64,000 bases of DNA from NCBI RefSeq assembly GCF_014647835.1, contig NZ_BMPY01000015.1, forward strand, positions 62,001 to 126,000. Direction: 5' to 3'. Position 1 is the first letter of the stretch. Every line of letters begins with the position of its first letter. The translations under genes were made by a program, and so were the position numbers. This DNA is from Microbispora rosea subsp. aerata. Lineage in GTDB: Bacteria; Actinomycetota; Actinomycetes; Streptosporangiales; Streptosporangiaceae. The notes under the pieces were generated by a model. That model saw only the letters and a program-made list of their open reading frames with translations. It had not been told where the DNA came from and made no database searches. Below are positions 35,525 through 45,194 of the stretch, piece by piece.

Positions 35525-36757
35525 ATGATTCGGTCAGAAACGCAGCCTGCGCCGCCGCAGACGGGGCGTGGTCACGTGGACGGCTCCGCGGGCCGCGGCC
35601 ATGCCCACACGACGACCCTCACCGGCGCCCGTACGGGCCGGCGCCGGGCCGCGAACCGGGTCGCCAACCGAGGGGACGGCAAGCGGGACCTCCCCAAGAT
35701 CGATCCGGCGCGGATGCACGTCACCGTGCTGATCCCGGCGCACAACGAAGAAGACCAGATCGCCGAGACGATCGTCTCGCTGCACGGTCAGCACCGCAGG
35801 CCCGACCGCGTCATTGTGATCGCGGACAACTGCGCCGACAGGACCGAGGGCATCGCCCGCGCGCACGGCGCCGAGGTGATCAGGACGGTCGGCAACCGCC
35901 ACAAGAAGGCGGGCGCGCTCAACCAGGTGCTCGACGTCCTGCTGCCCGAAATGGGGTCCCCGCACGCCGTACTGGTCATGGACGCGGATTCGGCGCTCGA
36001 TCCCGGCTTCATCCACCATGCCGTCCTCCGGCTGGCCGCCGGTGAGCTGGCCGCGGTGGGAGGCACCTTCACCGGCAAGCCGGGCGGCGGGCTGGTGGGC
36101 ATGTTCCAGCGCAACGAGTACGCCCGCTACGCCCGGGACGTACGGCGGCTGCGCGGAAAGGCGCTGGTGCTCACCGGGACGGCGACGCTCTTTCGCGCGC
36201 TCGCGCTCAAGGAGGTCGTCGGCGCGCGCCGCGACGGCCGTCTCCCCGGCCGCGACCAGGTGTACGACGTCCGTGTCCTGACCGAGGACAACGAGCTCAC
36301 CCTGGCGCTGCTGCACCTGAACTTCCGCATCCTGTGTCCCGCCGAGTGCACGCTCACCACCGAGGTCATGGAGACCTGGAAAGACCTGTTCAAGCAGCGG
36401 CTGCGGTGGAAGCGGGGCGCGCTGGAGAACCTCACCGACTACGGCTTCACCCGGGTCACCGCGCCCTACTGGGGCCGGCAGCTCCTGTCGCTGATCGGCA
36501 TCATCGTGATCTTTGCGTACCTCGGCGCGATGGCCTGGTCGATCCTGGTCGCCGGCACGGTCAACGTCCACCCGCTCTGGCTGGCGGTCACCGGAATCTT
36601 CGTGGTCGAGCGAGTCGTGACCGTACGCAGCAGGGGCGTCGGCCAGATGGTCGTCGCCGGGCTCCTGATCGTCGAAATGATCTTCGATGTCTTCTTGCAG
36701 ATAGCACAGGCGAAAGCCTTCTGGGACGCCGCGTGGCGTCGGGAAAGGAAATGGTGA
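35525..36757 (+). CDS. Membrane GT2 glycosyltransferase (processive type)
   Basis: 410 residues from ATG 35525 (a GTG at 35492 is possible). The GT-A domain has VLIPAHNEEDQIAETI, the metal motif VMDADS, TEDNELT and the processive-enzyme motif QRLRWKRG, followed by three C-terminal helices. Such enzymes polymerise or export surface polysaccharides using UDP-sugars. The next small gene overlaps or nearly abuts the stop (AAATGGTGA), so they are co-translated. The product polymer cannot be told. Confidence 0.82.
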   Translation: MIRSETQPAPPQTGRGHVDGSAGRGHAHTTTLTGARTGRRRAANRVANRGDGKRDLPKIDPARMHVTVLIPAHNEEDQIAETIVSLHGQHRRPDRVIVIADNCADRTEGIARAHGAEVIRTVGNRHKKAGALNQVLDVLLPEMGSPHAVLVMDADSALDPGFIHHAVLRLAAGELAAVGGTFTGKPGGGLVGMFQRNEYARYARDVRRLRGKALVLTGTATLFRALALKEVVGARRDGRLPGRDQVYDVRVLTEDNELTLALLHLNFRILCPAECTLTTEVMETWKDLFKQRLRWKRGALENLTDYGFTRVTAPYWGRQLLSLIGIIVIFAYLGAMAWSILVAGTVNVHPLWLAVTGIFVVERVVTVRSRGVGQMVVAGLLIVEMIFDVFLQIAQAKAFWDAAWRRERKW

Positions 36758-36759
36758 AC

Positions 36760-36924
36760 ATGTACAACAACCCACCCATCGGGGGAGTCGCGGCGGGCTT
36801 CGGCGGTGCGGCGCTGGCCGCCCCGTTCGCCGGCTGGAACGCGCTCTGGCTCGCGCTGGCGCTGTTCACGCTGGTGTCCGCCGCTCTGGCGGTCAAGCGG
36901 ATCATCCCGAAGCGGGAGGCCTGA
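36760..36924 (+). CDS. 54-residue membrane protein coupled to the GT2 gene
   Basis: From ATG 36760 (GGAAAGGA ten bases upstream; ATG 36751 is an alternative that would overlap the GT2 stop). The product starts MYNNPPIGGVAAGFGGAAL, has one helix (WNALWLALALFTLVSAALAV) and ends KRIIPKREA. This looks like the C-terminal anchor of wall proteins but without an LPxTG motif. It probably assists or anchors the glycosyltransferase. Confidence 0.65.
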   Translation: MYNNPPIGGVAAGFGGAALAAPFAGWNALWLALALFTLVSAALAVKRIIPKREA

Positions 36925-37124
36925 CCGCGGAGGCCGGGGCGGGTCCGGCGGCGGCCGCCGGGGACCGAAAGATGTGACCGCGGGGGCGGAGGCCGGCCGT
37001 ACGGGACGGCCGGTCACCTGCGCCGAGGGTGAGCCCAGCCATGGACCCGCGCCGTACGGACCCGCGCGGCGCGACGGCGGCCGGCCTTGATACACAGGAG
37101 ATACGGGCGTGCGGAGGGGGTCCC

Positions 37125-40100
37125 ATGCCTGGAGGCCGGTGGCAGTTCTGGGTGGACCGCGGGGGGACGTTCACCGACGTCGTCGCCAGGCGTCCCGACG
37201 GGCGGCTGGTGACGCGCAAGCTCCTGTCGGAGAACCCGGCGCGTTATCCCGACGCGGCGGTGGCGGGCATCCGCGCCCTGCTGGGCGTCCCCGAAGGCGA
37301 GCCGATCCCGGTCGAGCGGATCGAGTCGGTGCGGATGGGCACCACGGTCGCCACCAACGCGCTGCTGGAGCGCAGGGGCGAGCGCACGGCGCTGGTGATC
37401 ACCAAGGGGTTCGGCGACGCGCTGCGCATCGGCTACCAGGACCGGCCACGCATCTTCGACCGGCGCATCGTGCTGCCGGAGATGCTGTACGAGCGCGTGG
37501 TCGAGGTGGACGAGCGGATCACCGCCGACGGCGAGGTGCTGCGGCCGCCCGACCTCGACGGGCTCGCGCCGACGCTGCGACGGCTGCGTGAGGAGGGCGT
37601 CCGGGCGGTCGCGGTGGTCTGCCTGCACAGTCACCTGCACCCGGCGCACGAGCGGGCCGTCGGGAGCCTGGCCAGGCACGCGGGCTTCACCCAGGTGTCG
37701 TGCTCCAGCGAGGTCAGCCCGCTGATGAAGCTGGTGCCGCGCGGCGACACCACCGTGGTCGACGCCTACCTGTCTCCCGTCCTGCGCCGGTACGTCGAGG
37801 CGGTGGCCCGCCAACTGCCCGGCGTACGGCTGATGTTCATGCAGTCGAACGGCGGCCTGGCGGAGGCCGGGCACTTCCGCGGCAAGGACGCGATCTTGTC
37901 CGGCCCGGCCGGCGGCATCGTGGGCATGGCCCGCATGTCCCGGCTGGCCGGGTTCGACAAGGTGATCGGCTTCGACATGGGCGGCACCTCGACCGACGTG
38001 TCCCACTACGCGGGCGCGTACGAGCGGGTGGTGCAGACCCGGGTGGCGGGCGTACGGCTGTCCGCACCGATGATCGCCATTCACACGGTGGCGGCGGGCG
38101 GCGGGTCGGTCCTGCGGTTCGACGGCGGGCGATATCGGGTCGGCCCGGACTCGGCGGGAGCCGACCCCGGCCCGGCCTGCTATCGCAACGGCGGCCCGCT
38201 GTGCCTCACCGACGCCAACGTGATGCTCGGCCGCATCCAGCCCGGATGCTTTCCCGCGGTGTTCGGCCCGGACGGCGACCTGCCGCTGGACGTGGACGAG
38301 GTGCGGCGGCGGTTCGCCGAGATGGCCGCCGACATCCGCGCGCGGACCGGCGACGCGCGTGACCCCGAGCAGGTCGCGGAGGGCTACCTGCGGGTCGCGG
38401 TGGAGAACATCGCCAACGCGATCAAGCAGATCTCCGTGCGGAAGGGCCGCGACGTCACCGAGTATGCCCTCACCACGTTCGGCGGCGCGGGCGGGCAGCA
38501 CGCCTGCGCGGTGGCGGACGCGCTCGGCGTCCGCACCGTGCTGGTCCCGCCGATGGCGGGAGTGCTGTCCGCTTTGGGCATCGGGCTGGCCGACACGACC
38601 GTGATGCGGGAGCAGTCGGTCGAGGCCCGGCTTGGCCCCGCCTCGGCGCGGCGCCTGGCCGGCCTCGCGGACGCCCTGGAGGCGGCGGCCCGCCGTGAGC
38701 TGGCTGACGAGGGGGTGCCGGATGAGCGGATCCGGGTGACCCGGCGGGTGCGGCTGCGCTACGACGGCACCGACACGTCGCTGCCGGTTGACCTGGCCGA
38801 GATCGACGCGATGGTGACGGCGTTTCGGGCCGCTCACCTGCGGACGTACTCCTTCCTCATGGACCGGCCGCTGGTCGCGGAGGCCGTCTCCGTCGAGGCG
38901 GTGGGGCTGACCGAGCAGCCCGCCCTCGCGGACCTCGGGCCGGGTGGTGGACCGGACGCCGAGCCGCACCCCGGGCCGGGCGCCAGACCGGACGCCGAGC
39001 CGCGCCTCGGGCCGCACTCCGGACCGGATGCCGAGCCACACCTCGGGCCGGGCATCGGGCCGGGTGGTGGACCGGATGCCGAGCCACACCCCGGGCCGGA
39101 CGCCGGGCCGGACTCCGGATTGGACTTCGGGCCGGTTGCCGGGGCCGCGCAGGCACAGTCCCCGGTCGCCGTACGGCTCTACACGGGTGGCGCGTGGCGT
39201 ACGGTGCCGCTCCACCGGCGGGAGCACCTGCGGCCGGGTGACACGGTCGTCGGTCCCGCGATCGTGGCCGAGGCCGACGCGACCACCGTCGTCGACGACG
39301 GCTGGCGGGCCGAGGTGACGCCGTACGGCCACCTGCTCCTGAGGCGGGTGCGGGCGCGCCCCCGGCCCTCCGGCGTGACCACCGAGGCCGACCCCGTGAT
39401 GCTGGAGGTCTTCAACAACCTCTTCATGTCGGTGGCCGAGCAGATGGGCGCTCGGCTGGAGGCGACCGCGCAGTCGGTGAACATCCGGGAGCGGCTCGAC
39501 TTCTCCTGCGCGCTGTTCGACTCGGGCGGCAACCTCATCGCCAACGCGCCGCACATCCCGGTGCATCTCGGGTCGATGGGGGCGAGCGTCAAGGAGGTGG
39601 TGCGCCGCCGCGGCGACGGCATGCGGCCCGGCGACGTGTACGCGATCAACGACCCCTACCACGGCGGCACCCACCTGCCGGACATCACGGTCGTCACCCC
39701 CGTCTTCGACGACCGGGGCCGGGAGATCCTGTTCTTCGTGGCCTCCCGCGGCCACCACGCGGAGATCGGCGGGCTGACGCCCGGCTCCATGCCCGCGGAC
39801 AGCAGGAACCTGCACGAGGAGGGCGTGCTGTTCGACTGCCGGCTGCTGGCGGACCGCCACGGCCTGCGCGAGGAGGAGACGTGGCGGCTGCTCACCGAGG
39901 GGCCGTACCCGTCGAGGGACCCCGCGACCAACCTGGCCGACCTGCGCGCGCAGATCGCCGCGAACGCCAAGGGCGTCGAGGAGGTCGGCGCCATGATCGC
40001 CCACTTCGGCCTCGACGTCGTACGGGCGTACATGCGGCATGTGCAGGACAACGCGGACAGCGCGGTGCGGGCGGTGATCGACGGGCTCGGCGAGGGCCGA

Positions 40101-40925
40101 TACCGCTACGAGACCGACTGCGGCGCGGTCATCGCGGTGCGCGTCTCGGTGGACCACGCCCGGCGCGCCGCCACGATCGACTTCACCGGCACCTCGCCCC
40201 AGCTCGACAGCAACCTCAACGCGCCGCCCGCCGTGGTCACCGCCGCCGTGCTGTACGTCTTCCGCACCCTGGTGGCCGAGGAGATCCCGCTCAACGACGG
40301 CTGCCTGCGGCCCCTGCGCATCGTCGTGCCGGAGGGGTCGATGCTGGCCCCGGCGTACCCCGCAGCCGTGGTCGCCGGCAACGCCGAGACCTCGCAGGCG
40401 ATCACCGGAGCGATCTACGCGGCGCTGGGCGTCCAGGCCGAGGGGTCGGGGACGATGAACAACGTCAGCTTCGGCGACGACCGGCACCAGTACTACGAGA
40501 CCGTCGCCTCGGGGTCCGGCGCGGGTGACGGGTTCGACGGGGCGGCGGTGGTGCAGACCCACATGACGAACTCCCGGCTCACCGACCCCGAGGTGCTGGA
40601 ATGGCGCTTCCCCGTGCTGCTGGAGGAGTTCGCCATCCGGCGCGGCAGCGGCGGCGCCGGACGGTGGCGCGGCGGGGACGGGGCGGTGCGCCGCATCCGC
40701 TTCCGCGCGCCGATGACGGTCAGCATGCTGTCCGGCCACCGCCGGGTGCCCCCGTACGGCATGGCCGGCGGCGCCCCTGGCGCTCTGGGCGTCAACCGGG
40801 TGCGGCGCGCGGACGGAAGCGTCGTCCACCTGGCCGGGTGCGCCTGCGTACGGGTGGAGCCGGGCGACGTGCTGGAAATCGAGACCCCCGGCGGCGGCGG
40901 TTACGGCCCTCCCGACGGGGCCTGA
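37125..40925 (+). CDS. Fused hydantoinase A/B (5-oxoprolinase-type) ATP-dependent hydrolase
   Basis: 1266 residues from ATG 37125, four bases after GGAGGGGG. The N-terminal HyuA half (about 1-600) starts [18 protein letters not shown] and has [12 protein letters not shown] and [11 protein letters not shown] (ATP-binding fold); the HyuB half (about 750-1266) has [20 protein letters not shown] and [13 protein letters not shown]. Fused proteins of this length open 5-oxoproline (pyroglutamate) using ATP, returning glutamate from the glutathione/peptide cycle. Between the halves lies an unusual 70-residue Gly/Pro/Asp/Glu/His insertion coded by tandem repeats. The gene end is copied downstream. Confidence 0.88.
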   Translation: MPGGRWQFWVDRGGTFTDVVARRPDGRLVTRKLLSENPARYPDAAVAGIRALLGVPEGEPIPVERIESVRMGTTVATNALLERRGERTALVITKGFGDALRIGYQDRPRIFDRRIVLPEMLYERVVEVDERITADGEVLRPPDLDGLAPTLRRLREEGVRAVAVVCLHSHLHPAHERAVGSLARHAGFTQVSCSSEVSPLMKLVPRGDTTVVDAYLSPVLRRYVEAVARQLPGVRLMFMQSNGGLAEAGHFRGKDAILSGPAGGIVGMARMSRLAGFDKVIGFDMGGTSTDVSHYAGAYERVVQTRVAGVRLSAPMIAIHTVAAGGGSVLRFDGGRYRVGPDSAGADPGPACYRNGGPLCLTDANVMLGRIQPGCFPAVFGPDGDLPLDVDEVRRRFAEMAADIRARTGDARDPEQVAEGYLRVAVENIANAIKQISVRKGRDVTEYALTTFGGAGGQHACAVADALGVRTVLVPPMAGVLSALGIGLADTTVMREQSVEARLGPASARRLAGLADALEAAARRELADEGVPDERIRVTRRVRLRYDGTDTSLPVDLAEIDAMVTAFRAAHLRTYSFLMDRPLVAEAVSVEAVGLTEQPALADLGPGGGPDAEPHPGPGARPDAEPRLGPHSGPDAEPHLGPGIGPGGGPDAEPHPGPDAGPDSGLDFGPVAGAAQAQSPVAVRLYTGGAWRTVPLHRREHLRPGDTVVGPAIVAEADATTVVDDGWRAEVTPYGHLLLRRVRARPRPSGVTTEADPVMLEVFNNLFMSVAEQMGARLEATAQSVNIRERLDFSCALFDSGGNLIANAPHIPVHLGSMGASVKEVVRRRGDGMRPGDVYAINDPYHGGTHLPDITVVTPVFDDRGREILFFVASRGHHAEIGGLTPGSMPADSRNLHEEGVLFDCRLLADRHGLREEETWRLLTEGPYPSRDPATNLADLRAQIAANAKGVEEVGAMIAHFGLDVVRAYMRHVQDNADSAVRAVIDGLGEGRYRYETDCGAVIAVRVSVDHARRAATIDFTGTSPQLDSNLNAPPAVVTAAVLYVFRTLVAEEIPLNDGCLRPLRIVVPEGSMLAPAYPAAVVAGNAETSQAITGAIYAALGVQAEGSGTMNNVSFGDDRHQYYETVASGSGAGDGFDGAAVVQTHMTNSRLTDPEVLEWRFPVLLEEFAIRRGSGGAGRWRGGDGAVRRIRFRAPMTVSMLSGHRRVPPYGMAGGAPGALGVNRVRRADGSVVHLAGCACVRVEPGDVLEIETPGGGGYGPPDGA
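38937..39150 (+). repeat. In-frame repeat insertion inside the oxoprolinase gene
   Basis: A unit coding for [10 protein letters not shown]-like peptides is repeated about six times. The 43-bp segment 38937-38979 recurs at 39057-39099 with two changes, an offset of 120 bp or 40 codons. The frame is kept. It lies in the linker between the HyuA and HyuB halves. Confidence 0.85.
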
Positions 40926-41250
40926 CACGCTCTCCCGCCAAGGTGCGGCTACGGCCGTCCGAACGGGGCTCTCTTCGGCAAGGCGCGGCTGCGGCCCTCC
41001 GGACGGGGCCCGACGCGCTTTCCTCGATAGGACGCTGCTGCGGCCTTCCGGACCAGGCCTGTCACGCTCGCCTCGAAGGCACCACCTCGCCGAGGCGCGG
41101 CTACGGCTTTCTGGCGAGGCGTGACACACTCCCCTTGACGAGGCGCCGCTACGCCTTCCGACGGAGCCTGGAGCGCTTCCTTCGATGAGGCGCCGCTGCG
41201 GCCCTCTTGGGGCGGGCTGACCTGCTCGCCTCGAAGGCACCGCCCCTTGA
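40890..41250. repeat. Tandem repeat copying the end of the oxoprolinase gene
   Basis: The coding end GGTTACGGCCCTCCCGACGG (from 40899, followed by GGCCTGA) recurs in degenerate form after AGG at 40941 (GCTACGGCCGTCCGAACGGG), 40981 (GCTGCGGCCCTCCGGACGGG), 41029, 41091, 41140 and 41188. The period is about 48 bp. A partial unit starts near 41236. Confidence 0.82.
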
Positions 41251-41622
41251 CGAACCCCCGATGGGGGCGTTCGGAACGGCACCGCTTGATATGGCACCGC
41301 CCTCCTCGGCCGTCGGCGGCGAGGAGGGCGGGCTTCGAGCGGTTTCGCCGTTACCACACCGGGCGGCTGTTTCTTGGCGATGAGCCGCGGGGTTTGCGCC
41401 TGACCTGCCAGGCGCTTGCCACGAAGCCTCTCATATCGCGATCAAACGCTCGATGCGGTCCAGTGCAACAAACCGCTCGATCACGCAAAAGGCCGCCATA
41501 TCCCCATCGGCACGGACCGGTCCGGCCGTCCGCGCGCACCGCCACGATAGACCGGGCCCTGCGAGGCCCGGCCGTCTGCGTACGCGGGCTCCGCTCGGAG
41601 TGCGGGACAGGGCCGGAGCGCG
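41251..41622. other. Spacer between convergent genes
   Basis: No gene is supported. It contains two hairpins: CGCCCTCCTCG/CGAGGAGGGCG (41298-41308/41320-41330), and CCGGGCC/GGCCCGG (41552-41558/41565-41571) close to the end of the CBM2 hydrolase. They are plausible terminators for the two converging genes, but lack T runs. Confidence 0.5.
41552..41571 (-). terminator. Hairpin after the CBM2 hydrolase
   Basis: 7-bp GC stem with a 6-nt loop, 52 bases beyond the stop of the minus-strand gene; no T run, as is common in actinomycetes. Confidence 0.45.
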
Positions 41623-43683
41623 TCAGAGCGTCGAGCAGATCGTGCCGTTGAGGCGGAAGACCGTGGGGGAGGGATAGGCGCCCTCGTTGGCGCCGACGAA
41701 TCCGACGGTGACCGACCCGCCCGCCGGAATCGTCTCGGTCTCCTCGGCGGGCGCGACCCGCACGTCCTGCCCCTCGGACGTCCACGTGCCGCCCCAGCCA
41801 CGGGAGACCCGCTCCCCGGCGACCGGGAACCGGAACGCCAGCGTCCAGTCCGTGAGGTCCACGGCCCCCCGGTTGGTGACGGTCACCTCGGCGGTGAAGC
41901 CCCGTCCCCAGCCCTGCGTCACCCGATAGCGGACCGCGCAGGTGCTGTCCTGCGGCGTGGGAGCGGTGAAGGTCACCGGCGCGGACGGCCGCGACAGCCG
42001 CCCGGCCCGGTCCCTGGCCAGCACGTTGACCGTGTAGGAGGCGCCCGGCTCCAGGTCGCGCAGCGTCAGCGAGGTGCCCCGGGTCGTGCCCAGCAGGACG
42101 GTGTCGGTGCCGTTCTGCCGGTAGACCTCGTACCTGTCCGCCCTGGGTCCGGCGGAGGGCCAGCTCACCGTGACGCCGCCCGCCGTGCCGCGCGCGGTCG
42201 GCGTGCCCGGGGCCGGTGCGGGCTTCGGGCCATGCGCCGACCGTACGGTCATCGTCGTGACCGAGTACGGCGGAAGCGTCCGGGTGTACGGGTCGCCCTG
42301 CTCGGCCCGGACGAGCTTGGTGGCCCCCCGGGTGAAGGTGTACGTCACGGGAGGCCGGCCGGAGGGGACGAACCCGGTGTAGCGGAGCCGTACGGGATAG
42401 GCGGTGGCCGGATCCTTGTTGATCATCACGACGGCCAGGTCGCCGTCGGCCTGCCGTACGGCGTGCACGGCCACCTTCGGCTGGCTGGAGCCGGCCTTGA
42501 CCAGGTCGTCACCGGGCTCGGCGGCGGTGTGGAGGATCTCGATGCCGTGATAGGTGGGGAACGGCGTGTTGAGCGGCGGCTCGCACACCCCGTCGGCGTC
42601 GCACTGGCCGAGCGACAGGAAACCGATGTCCTGATAGTCGGTCTCGCCGTCGATGACGCTGACCCTCTCCAGCGCGTTGTGGGTGTCGAACCAGTCCACG
42701 GTGAAGACGCCGTTCTCCAGCGCGGTCAGGTAGGTGTCGGTGGCGAACAGCCCGGCCGCGTGGGTGTTGCGCCCGATGTTGGAGGCGACCTCGGTCAGCG
42801 CGAGCGGCACGTCGCGCCCGGCCAGGGCGGTGATGTCGGCCCGCAGCTGGGCCAGCATCTCGGCGAGGCTGGGCGGAGAGGCCAGCAGCCCGACGACGTC
42901 GCCGGTGGTGTCCGGGATGCTCGTGCCCGGATACCAGTGGACGACGAAGAAGTCGATCTCGGGGGCCACCACCGGGATGACCGTGTGGTTCCAGTTCGCC
43001 GAGTCGCCTTCGGCGACCACGCCGTCCGGCCAGGTGCCGGGGATGGTGAGCACCGCCCCGATCTTGATCGTCGGATCGACGGCCTTCATCGCGCGGACGT
43101 ACTCCAGGGTGTTGCGGGCGTACGCGGCGGGGCTCTTGTCCGGGTGGTCGTCGGCCTCCCAGGCGACGCCGTAGTAGCCGTTGCCGTAGAGCTCGTTGCC
43201 GATCTCCCAATACTTCACGCCGTACTTCTTGGTGATGTTGGCGTAGCGGACCCACCCGGCGGCCTCCTCGGGCGTGCCGGTGCCGTAGTTGGCGATCACT
43301 ATGGCCTGCGCGCCGGCCTTCCTGACCGTGCCCATGAACGTGTCGAACTCGCTGTTCGGCGCCACGTATCCGCCCGGCGCCGTGTGCGTCTCCCAGTGGT
43401 ACAGGTCGGCGTACGACCCGCCGGGATAGCGCACGGCGGCGATGTGCGCCCGCTTGTACAGCTTCGCCACCTCGGGGTCGTTCATGTGGTTGTCGTAGAT
43501 CGCGGCGTTGGCGCCGTACGCCGTCTCGTGAAGGGTGCCGAGCCCGGCGTGCGCGTTGACCGAGATCTCGACGGCGGCGGTCTGACCCGGCGGGGCGGAG
43601 GCGGGACTTCGGGCGGGGTCCGCCGCCGCGAGCAGGGAGGCGGCCAGGAACGCGGCGAGCGGGACGGCCAAGGCTTTGCGCAT
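41623..43683 (-). CDS. Secreted clan GH-A glycoside hydrolase with FN3 and CBM2
   Basis: 686 residues from ATG 43683. After a signal peptide comes a TIM-barrel domain with the acid/base motif WEIGNE (Glu164) and a probable nucleophile in LALTEVASN (Glu298), in the style of GH51/GH39 arabinofuranosidase-like enzymes. A beta-sandwich, an FN3 domain (about 490-585) and a C-terminal CBM2 (about 592-686, Cys at both ends) follow. It should hydrolyse hemicellulose side chains or beta-glycans while bound to cellulose. Exact family and substrate are uncertain. Confidence 0.8.
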   Translation of the reverse strand: MRKALAVPLAAFLAASLLAAADPARSPASAPPGQTAAVEISVNAHAGLGTLHETAYGANAAIYDNHMNDPEVAKLYKRAHIAAVRYPGGSYADLYHWETHTAPGGYVAPNSEFDTFMGTVRKAGAQAIVIANYGTGTPEEAAGWVRYANITKKYGVKYWEIGNELYGNGYYGVAWEADDHPDKSPAAYARNTLEYVRAMKAVDPTIKIGAVLTIPGTWPDGVVAEGDSANWNHTVIPVVAPEIDFFVVHWYPGTSIPDTTGDVVGLLASPPSLAEMLAQLRADITALAGRDVPLALTEVASNIGRNTHAAGLFATDTYLTALENGVFTVDWFDTHNALERVSVIDGETDYQDIGFLSLGQCDADGVCEPPLNTPFPTYHGIEILHTAAEPGDDLVKAGSSQPKVAVHAVRQADGDLAVVMINKDPATAYPVRLRYTGFVPSGRPPVTYTFTRGATKLVRAEQGDPYTRTLPPYSVTTMTVRSAHGPKPAPAPGTPTARGTAGGVTVSWPSAGPRADRYEVYRQNGTDTVLLGTTRGTSLTLRDLEPGASYTVNVLARDRAGRLSRPSAPVTFTAPTPQDSTCAVRYRVTQGWGRGFTAEVTVTNRGAVDLTDWTLAFRFPVAGERVSRGWGGTWTSEGQDVRVAPAEETETIPAGGSVTVGFVGANEGAYPSPTVFRLNGTICSTL

Positions 43684-43851
43684 CGATCACTCCGATGTCG
43701 AAGGGGGACCGGTTCGTGGAGCCAGACTCCGACGATCAATCGCGGTGATCTCCCGGTCAAGTGCGCGGAGAGTCGTCCCTGATCAGCCGTCCGGCGCGCC
43801 CGTGGTTGTCGCATCGCGCGGCGGACCGTCGCCCGGCCGCACAGCCGGGGC

Positions 43852-45033
43852 TCAGGCGGCGTAGTCCTTGAGCGTTATCGAGGTGGCCGCCTTGGTGGTC
43901 ATCCTGTCGAGCACGCCCATCAGCGGCCCGGTGGTGAGCACCCGGTAGGCCAGGTTGCGCCGCCGGATCGCGCGCCGCGTCGTCGGGGCGAGGAACGAGC
44001 CCGCGTTGCCCGCGACCCGCTGGCACGCCTTGACGAACCCCCTGATCACTCGCTCGTACTCGGGGAACGCCGCGCGGTGGTCGCCGCCGGCGGCGGCGAT
44101 CTCGCCCGCCAGCACGTACGCGGCCACGACGGCCATGCCGGCCCCCATGCCCCCGCAGGTGGCGCCGTAGCCGGCGTCGCCGAGCAGCGCGATCCTCCCG
44201 GTCGTGTAGCGGTCCATGCGGACGAGGCTGATCGAGTCGAAGTAGAAGTCGGACGCGTCCGGGACGGCCCGGAGGAGGCGAGAGGTCTCCCAGCCCGCCC
44301 CCGCGTACGCGTCCAGGACGATCTTCTTCTGCTGCGGCACGTCTCGGTGGTCGAACTCCAGCCACGGGGCGTAGAAGACGCACATCACCGCGGCGGTCGC
44401 CCCGTCCCCGGCGCCCGAGACCGCCACCCCGAGGCCGGGCTCGTTGTAGAGCAGCGTGTCGCGGCCGAGCCCCAGGTGATCGGGCGCGCTGAAGATCGCG
44501 ACGTGGTGGCCGGACGGCCGCACGAACCGCGACTCGGGGCCGAAGGCCAGCCGCCGTACGTTCGAGTGCAGGCCGTCCGCGCCGATCACGAGGTCGAACG
44601 TCCGGGGCGCCCCGCGCTCGAAGGTCACCTCCACGCCGTGCGGGGTCTCGGTCATGGACGCGATCGAGTCGCCGAAGACATACTCCACGTCGTGCCTGGT
44701 CAGGTCGTACAGCACCCGGGCGAGGCCACCGCGCGGGATCTCCACCTCGCCGCCGGCGAACTCCGCGGGCAGCGCGACGATCTGGTCGCCGCGCGAGTCG
44801 ACCACCCGCCACGGGCCGGGGTCGGTGCGCAGGCGGCGGATCTCGTCCAGGACGCCCATCCGCCGCAGCACGTGCATGTGCACCGCCCCCCGGAAGTCGA
44901 CCGCCTGGCCGCCCTCGCGCAGCGCGGGGGCCCGTTCGACCACGGTGGGGGTGAAGCCGTGCCTGCGCAGCCAGTAGGCGACGGCGGGCCCGGCGATGCT
45001 CGCGCCGGAGATCAGAACCGATCGGGTCGTCAT
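43852..45033 (-). CDS. FAD-dependent aromatic-hydroxylase-type monooxygenase
   Basis: 393 residues from ATG 45033, with GAGGAG seven bases upstream. Dinucleotide motif ISGASIAGPAVAYWL, the conserved DG-type segment LVIGADGLHSNVR and GRIALLGDAGYGAT place it in the PHBH/TetX-like flavin monooxygenases. It would hydroxylate an aromatic or polyketide-like substrate with NAD(P)H and oxygen. No biosynthetic or regulatory genes lie beside it. It follows lpd in the same direction, 145 bp downstream. Confidence 0.83.
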   Translation of the reverse strand: MTTRSVLISGASIAGPAVAYWLRRHGFTPTVVERAPALREGGQAVDFRGAVHMHVLRRMGVLDEIRRLRTDPGPWRVVDSRGDQIVALPAEFAGGEVEIPRGGLARVLYDLTRHDVEYVFGDSIASMTETPHGVEVTFERGAPRTFDLVIGADGLHSNVRRLAFGPESRFVRPSGHHVAIFSAPDHLGLGRDTLLYNEPGLGVAVSGAGDGATAAVMCVFYAPWLEFDHRDVPQQKKIVLDAYAGAGWETSRLLRAVPDASDFYFDSISLVRMDRYTTGRIALLGDAGYGATCGGMGAGMAVVAAYVLAGEIAAAGGDHRAAFPEYERVIRGFVKACQRVAGNAGSFLAPTTRRAIRRRNLAYRVLTTGPLMGVLDRMTTKAATSITLKDYAA

Positions 45034-45141
45034 GTCGCGCTCCTCTGCTCCGAGGCCGCGCTGGCGTCGCGGCCGTGGGAAGAGCCTCGGCCCCGGCGCT
45101 GACGGACCGCCCACCGGCGGCTGACCGGGCCTTACGACCCC

Positions 45142-45194
45142 CGACCGGCTCACATGGTGATCACGGCCCTTGACCGGCTCACATGTTGATCATG
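45142..45194. repeat. Single duplicate of the end of lpd
   Basis: Plus-strand TGACCGGCTCACATGTTGAT (from 45171, spanning the lpd stop) has a copy CGACCGGCTCACATGGTGAT (from 45142), 21 of 24 bases identical over the full unit, 29 bp apart. The copied piece includes the stop codon. Confidence 0.75.

Noticed and set aside
37029-37124. Earlier ATG for the oxoprolinase
   Set aside because: ATG 37125 has the GGAGGGGG site and begins right at the HyuA domain; the upstream part is not conserved-looking.
37014-41357. A 1447-codon open frame on the minus strand opposite the oxoprolinase
   Set aside because: It is a shadow of the GC-rich plus-strand gene; its product shows no domain, while the plus-strand protein has all HyuA/HyuB motifs.
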